From the NCBI RefSeq assembly GCF_044810985.1, contig NZ_CP085242.1, forward strand, positions 2,852,001-2,916,000: DNA of 64,000 nt. The letters run 5' to 3'. Numbering within the stretch: the first letter of the stretch is position 1; each line of letters begins with the position of its first letter. Of this stretch, positions 60,643 to 64,000 are shown piece by piece. The notes below the pieces were generated by a model, which made no database searches, was not told the DNA's origin, and saw only the letters and a program-made list of their open reading frames with translations. The stretch is from Marinospirillum sp031581385 (GTDB taxonomy: Bacteria > Pseudomonadota > Gammaproteobacteria > Pseudomonadales > Halomonadaceae). The translations under genes and the position numbers were made by a program.

Positions 60643-61590
60643 TCATTCTTTGTTTAAAAGAGAAAGCAGCACCTTCTTGAAAGTGGCAATTTCTTCAGAG
60701 CTGAAATCAGCAAACATTTTTTCCTGCTCCTGGCGGGACAGGGCCCATAAAGTGTCTGCCTGCTCCTGACCGGCTGCAGTGATGCTGTAGCCATCGTCAG
60801 CAAACTGTATCAGCCCCTTACGCTGCAGGATTTCCGCCGCATTGTCCACCTCAACTTCCGGCATATTGACTTCACGACGCAGTCCGGCATGAGTCAGGCT
60901 GGGTGTTTCCTGCAATACAATCAGCATCCGGGCTTCACTGGTGCGCAACCCTGTGGACAGCTGCAGAGGTGCATAATCCGCCTGATAGGCCCGTACGGCC
61001 TGCTGCATCAGGTAGTAGAGATTGTCACTCAGTCGATTCTTGAGGCGCTCGGTGGTTGCTGAATCCTCTTCTTTTTCCTTGTTGCTGGGAAAGCGGGAGT
61101 GAGGCATGACCACTGAATAGCTGCCTTGATGATAAACCAGGGGTGCCCGGCCCGTGTCTTCAAAAGCCACGACCTTGCCGACCAGAATCCAGTGATCGCC
61201 GCCATCCAGGGTTTCATAGCTTTCACACTGGAAACAGGCTGCTGTATCCGGAAGCAGGGGTGCATCCCCGAATCCCTTGGAGTAGTCCACATCAGCAAAC
61301 TTATCATCACTGGGGCGGGCGAAATGGTTGGAGACATCGATCTGGTCGGCGGCCAAGATATTGACGGCAAAGTGGCTGGCTTTTTCAAACACGGCACAGC
61401 TGCCGGAATTTTTGCCGATGCTCCAGAGAATCAGGGGTGGGTCCAGAGAAACAGAGTTAAAACTGTTGGCGGTTACCCCTGCTTGTTGGCCATCGGGTGT
61501 GGTGGCGGTGATAACGGTAATGCCGGTGGCGAAATTGCCCAGGGCACGGCGGAAGGCTTTGGGATCAAATTCGGATGTTGGGTTACTCAT
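60643..61590 (-). CDS. 4-Hydroxyphenylacetate 3-hydroxylase reductase component (flavin reductase + MarR-like domain)
   Basis: 315-aa NADH:FMN reductase that supplies reduced flavin to the oxygenase. Residues about 8-165 form a flavin reductase domain (RALGNFATGITVITA, GVTANSFNSVSLDPPLILW, HFAVNILAADQ, GSYSVV). Residues about 180-315 form a MarR-like winged-helix domain (SEARMLIVLQ, SITAAGQEQADTL). This two-domain form and length match the Acinetobacter baumannii C1 reductase, where the C-terminal domain senses the substrate 4-HPA. The ATG at 61588-61590 is chosen after AGGTG; the frame extends 18 codons further without support. A terminator-like hairpin separates it from the oxygenase. Confidence 0.88.
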   Translation of the reverse strand: MSNPTSEFDPKAFRRALGNFATGITVITATTPDGQQAGVTANSFNSVSLDPPLILWSIGKNSGSCAVFEKASHFAVNILAADQIDVSNHFARPSDDKFADVDYSKGFGDAPLLPDTAACFQCESYETLDGGDHWILVGKVVAFEDTGRAPLVYHQGSYSVVMPHSRFPSNKEKEEDSATTERLKNRLSDNLYYLMQQAVRAYQADYAPLQLSTGLRTSEARMLIVLQETPSLTHAGLRREVNMPEVEVDNAAEILQRKGLIQFADDGYSITAAGQEQADTLWALSRQEQEKMFADFSSEEIATFKKVLLSLLNKE

Positions 61591-61628
61591 GGCTGCACCT
61601 GAAGTAATGGAAATGGGCAGGAAAAAGG

Positions 61629-61662
61629 AAAAAAGGGCAGGCACCCCTGCAGATGCTTGCCC
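61629..61662 (-). terminator. Intercistronic terminator-like hairpin between oxygenase and reductase genes
   Basis: On the minus strand a 9-bp stem (61654-61662 with 61635-61643; one G-T pair) with a 10-base loop is followed by TTTTTT CC TTTTT. It lies 15 bases after the oxygenase stop and upstream of the reductase start, so it could lower reductase expression. Confidence 0.6.
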
Positions 61663-61677
61663 CTGGTCAAGCTGCGA

Positions 61678-62847
61678 TCAGAGCAGAGAAGGGTCGGGTT
61701 CCAGGCCCAGGAGTTCACGTCCCAGAATCTGGGCACAGACATCATAGTCTGTATAGGCGTGCGCGGCGGTCATGTTGGATTCGTGCCACAAACGCTGGCT
61801 TTCACGGTCTTCATACCAGTTGGAAGCACCCATGACGGCCCAGAGGCGATTCACGGCTTCCACACACATCTTGATGGCATAAGCCTGGTTGGTGCGCCAG
61901 TGAGCCAGCACATAACGGGTGGGGTACTCGTGACGCTCACCGTATTCCTTGTGTTCCTGCCAGGTCTTTTCCAGGTAGGCACGGGCAGCGGCCACCTGTT
62001 GGTAGGACTCGGCAATACGCAGGATGGGGGGAATGGATTCACGCACGGCAGCACCTGTGTAGGCACGTACCCGGTTTTTGGTCAGCTCCTGGTAAACGTC
62101 AAGCATACGCTCAGCCACACCCAAGCTCATGGCGGCAAAGCCACAGGCAAAGTAGGGACGGTAAGGTGTATGGTAAATCTTACTGTCGGGGTAGAGATCA
62201 CGCCCGGCATGACGCCCTTCCATCATATCCGCAGCGGCCTGAATGCGGTGTTCAGGCACAAACACGCCTTCAATACGAGCGGTCTTGGTGCCGCTGCCCT
62301 GCATGCCCACAGAGAACCAGTCATCAATGATGCTGAATTCACTGCGTGGAATTACCGCAAAGCTGTAAACCTTTTCACCGGACTCATTGGGGCGCAGGAA
62401 GCCGACAATAATCCAGTCAGCATGATCCACACCGGAGCTCCATTTCATGTCACCCGTGAAGATAATACCGCCTTCGGTTTCTTCATGCTTGCCAAAGGGC
62501 GCGATACTCGAAGAAGCCACAGCATCCGGGTTCTCGCCCCAGAATTCATCCTGGGCTTTTTTGTTATACATCGCCATCTGGTGGTTGTGAGTGCACAGCA
62601 GGCTGTAAGCCCAGGCGGTTGAGCAGCAGGCACCGGCCAGGGCAGCAATGCAATCGGTGAATTCAGGCAGGCTCATTTCCAGCCCGCCATAGGCTTTGGG
62701 CAGAAAAGCACGATTCATTCCGATGTCATTGAGCATCTTGATGTTTTCATCCGGTACCTTGCGCAGCTCAATGGCCTTGTTGGCATTGGCGCGAATGGCA
62801 GGGAGTATTTCCTGCAGTTTGTCGAGCATGGGATTGGCTTGTTTCAT
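61678..62847 (-). CDS. 4-Hydroxyphenylacetate 3-hydroxylase oxygenase component (acyl-CoA dehydrogenase fold)
   Basis: 389-aa flavin-dependent monooxygenase that uses reduced FMN to hydroxylate 4-HPA to 3,4-dihydroxyphenylacetate. It has the acyl-CoA dehydrogenase fold: N-terminal helices with MNRAFLPKAYGGLEMSLPEF, beta domain with GGIIFTGDMKWSSGVDHADW and DDWFSVGMQGSGTKT, and a C-terminal helical domain. It belongs to the C2/HsaA group; the substrate assignment rests on pairing with the C1-type reductase and with hpaD. A GAGAGGA ribosome-binding site precedes the ATG. Confidence 0.85.
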   Translation of the reverse strand: MKQANPMLDKLQEILPAIRANANKAIELRKVPDENIKMLNDIGMNRAFLPKAYGGLEMSLPEFTDCIAALAGACCSTAWAYSLLCTHNHQMAMYNKKAQDEFWGENPDAVASSSIAPFGKHEETEGGIIFTGDMKWSSGVDHADWIIVGFLRPNESGEKVYSFAVIPRSEFSIIDDWFSVGMQGSGTKTARIEGVFVPEHRIQAAADMMEGRHAGRDLYPDSKIYHTPYRPYFACGFAAMSLGVAERMLDVYQELTKNRVRAYTGAAVRESIPPILRIAESYQQVAAARAYLEKTWQEHKEYGERHEYPTRYVLAHWRTNQAYAIKMCVEAVNRLWAVMGASNWYEDRESQRLWHESNMTAAHAYTDYDVCAQILGRELLGLEPDPSLL

Positions 62848-63016
62848 GGGAAGCTGGTCCTCTCTGTGTCTTTGTCAGTTGTTGTGCTTGGAGAGCGTTG
62901 CGGGTTGCTTGCTTCAACCTTATAAAATTATGGACAGAGATCCATTGAACCAGAAAGGTAATAAATGGTTTATTGCTGGTACTTTTCTGTTTATGGAAGC
63001 CTTTTGCAGGAGTGGA

Positions 63017-63068
63017 TTGACAGCTGCTGGAGCTTTGGACTAGCATTAAAAGATACTTAACATGTTAA
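63017..63068 (+). promoter_or_regulatory. hpaD promoter and palindromic operator
   Basis: TTGACA (63017-63022), 18-base spacer, TAGCAT (63041-63046). Eleven bases downstream is the perfect palindrome TTAACATGTTAA (63057-63068), over the likely transcript start. MarR-type repressors such as HpaR control such clusters and bind dyads of this size; which protein binds here is not shown. Confidence 0.6.
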
Positions 63069-63114
63069 ATAATACAGCCTCACCCTACCAACAACAACGA
63101 AGAAGGTGCTTACC

Positions 63115-63966
63115 ATGGGCGAAATCGTACTAACTGCCAAAGTGACTCACGTTCCCACCATGCTGTTGTCCGAACAGCCAGGCAAAATGCAAGGCAAGCG
63201 TCAGCAAGCCATTGACGGTCATAAAGAAATCATGCGCCGCGCACGTGAAATGGGTGCCGACACCGTGGTTGTTCTGGATACCCACTGGCTGGTTAATGCC
63301 GGTTTTCACATCAACAGCAACCCGGTCTTCAAGGGCTGCTACACCAGCCATGAGTTCCCTCATTTCATCCAGAATCTGGATTACGAGTACCAAGGCGATC
63401 CTGAGTTAGGGGATGCCATTGCGGCCAAGGCCACGGAAAAGGGCGTGCATACCCTGTCGCATCAAGTGGAAACCCTGGATCTGGAATACGGTACCCTGGT
63501 TCCCATGCACTTCATGGAACCGGGCGACATGCCGATTGTTTCCATTGCCGCCTGGTGCACGGTGCACAACCTGCAGGATTCCCGCAAACTGGGTGAAGCC
63601 ATTCGTGAAGCCGTGGAAGCCAGTGACCGCAAGGTTTTGCTGCTGGCCTCCGGCTCCCTGTCACACAAGATCTGGGAAAACGAGCTGTATGCCGAAAACA
63701 ACGGTACCTTCACCATCTCCCGTGAATTCAACCGTCAGGTGGATCTGCGGGTGCTGGAGTTGTGGCAACAGGGTGAAATTGCCACCTTCCTGAAAATGCT
63801 GCCCGAATATGCCAACTACTGCTCTGGCGAAGGCGGCATGCATGATACCGCGATGCTGTTTGGTGCTCTGGGCTGGGATCAATACACCGGCAAGGGTGAA
63901 GTGATTGGCGAATACTTCCCCAGCTCCGGTACGGGTCAGGCCAACGTGGTTTTCCCGGTTCTCTAG
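63115..63966 (+). CDS. hpaD: 3,4-Dihydroxyphenylacetate 2,3-dioxygenase HpaD
   Basis: Class III extradiol dioxygenase (283 aa) that opens the ring of homoprotocatechuate, the product of the hydroxylase on the other side. It closely follows E. coli HpaD: TAKVTHVPTM at the start (His ligand), TVVVLDTHWLVNAGFH, SHEFPHFI, EYGTLVPMHFM and LLASGSLSHKIW. The ATG at 63115 follows AAGG at good spacing; a GTG at 63106 is also open. It begins a plus-strand run that probably continues beyond base 64000. Confidence 0.94.
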   Translation: MGEIVLTAKVTHVPTMLLSEQPGKMQGKRQQAIDGHKEIMRRAREMGADTVVVLDTHWLVNAGFHINSNPVFKGCYTSHEFPHFIQNLDYEYQGDPELGDAIAAKATEKGVHTLSHQVETLDLEYGTLVPMHFMEPGDMPIVSIAAWCTVHNLQDSRKLGEAIREAVEASDRKVLLLASGSLSHKIWENELYAENNGTFTISREFNRQVDLRVLELWQQGEIATFLKMLPEYANYCSGEGGMHDTAMLFGALGWDQYTGKGEVIGEYFPSSGTGQANVVFPVL

Positions 63967-64000
63967 TATTTAGCATTACGGTAGTCGCTCAAGGGTGACT

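Noticed and set aside
61657..62622. 321-codon open frame opposite the oxygenase gene
   Set aside because: Antisense shadow; the minus-strand protein is conserved throughout.
1..64000. CRISPR arrays, prophage genes, transposases, toxin-antitoxin or defence islands
   Set aside because: I looked for regularly spaced repeats and for marker proteins of these systems and saw none. The window is core metabolism and cell-envelope genes, apart from two small MITE-like repeats.

Overview
This window looks like ordinary chromosome of a free-living, motile, aerobic to microaerobic marine-type gammaproteobacterium, most likely of the Oceanospirillales (Marinospirillum/Oceanospirillum-like). The support is gene order. 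The cco-hemN block, the djlA-murU-amgK / lptD-surA-pdxA-rsmA-apaH-glpE block and the tsaD / rpsU-dnaG-rpoD block follow the order seen in Pseudomonas and relatives, while FlgT/FlgP indicate an H-ring polar flagellum as in Vibrio. The genus is inference; there is no rRNA gene here.

Layout. 1-10062 (minus): cytochrome cbb3 oxidase ccoNOQP, its assembly genes ccoGHIS, a TauE/SafE-like membrane protein and hemN (cut by the window edge), preceded by an Anr/FNR-like box. 10512-10909: tRNA Val-Asp-Asp-Val. 11234-17635: branched-chain amino acid ABC transporter (livGFHM, with livK facing it) and an MgtC/DUF4010 membrane protein. 17819-25479: fadH, gshA, SapC-like, CBS protein, lipoamide-dehydrogenase-like flavoprotein and an EamA transporter. 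25553-35489: outer-membrane barrel, nadK, phosphoesterase, glpG, yeaC, DUF2797, tamA, tamB. 35486-39310: trpE, rpe, amtB. 39412-53237: DUF3530, djlA, murU-amgK, lptD, surA, pdxA, rsmA, apaH, glpE, flgT, flgP, cca. 53238-59742: folK-folB-tsaD, rpsU-dnaG-rpoD, tRNA-Ile2. 59761-63966: EamA transporter and the start of a 4-hydroxyphenylacetate degradation cluster (two-component hydroxylase divergent from hpaD), which continues past the right edge.

The proteins fall in known families. No CRISPR array, prophage, transposase or defence island is visible. The less ordinary material is mostly non-coding: a pair of MITE-like repeats with terminal inverted repeats, a candidate small RNA upstream of glpG whose loop carries an anti-Shine-Dalgarno stretch, a FliA-type promoter before flgP, a sigma-54 promoter before amtB, a terminator-like hairpin between the two hydroxylase genes, and a perfect 17-bp hairpin between ccoP and ccoG. 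Two protein observations also merit a look: a CCA-adding enzyme lacking the HD motif, and a DUF2797 protein that resembles a zinc-ribbon plus GIY-YIG arrangement.

Where a better Shine-Dalgarno site or family alignment favours it, the start given is internal to the longest open frame; each case is stated.
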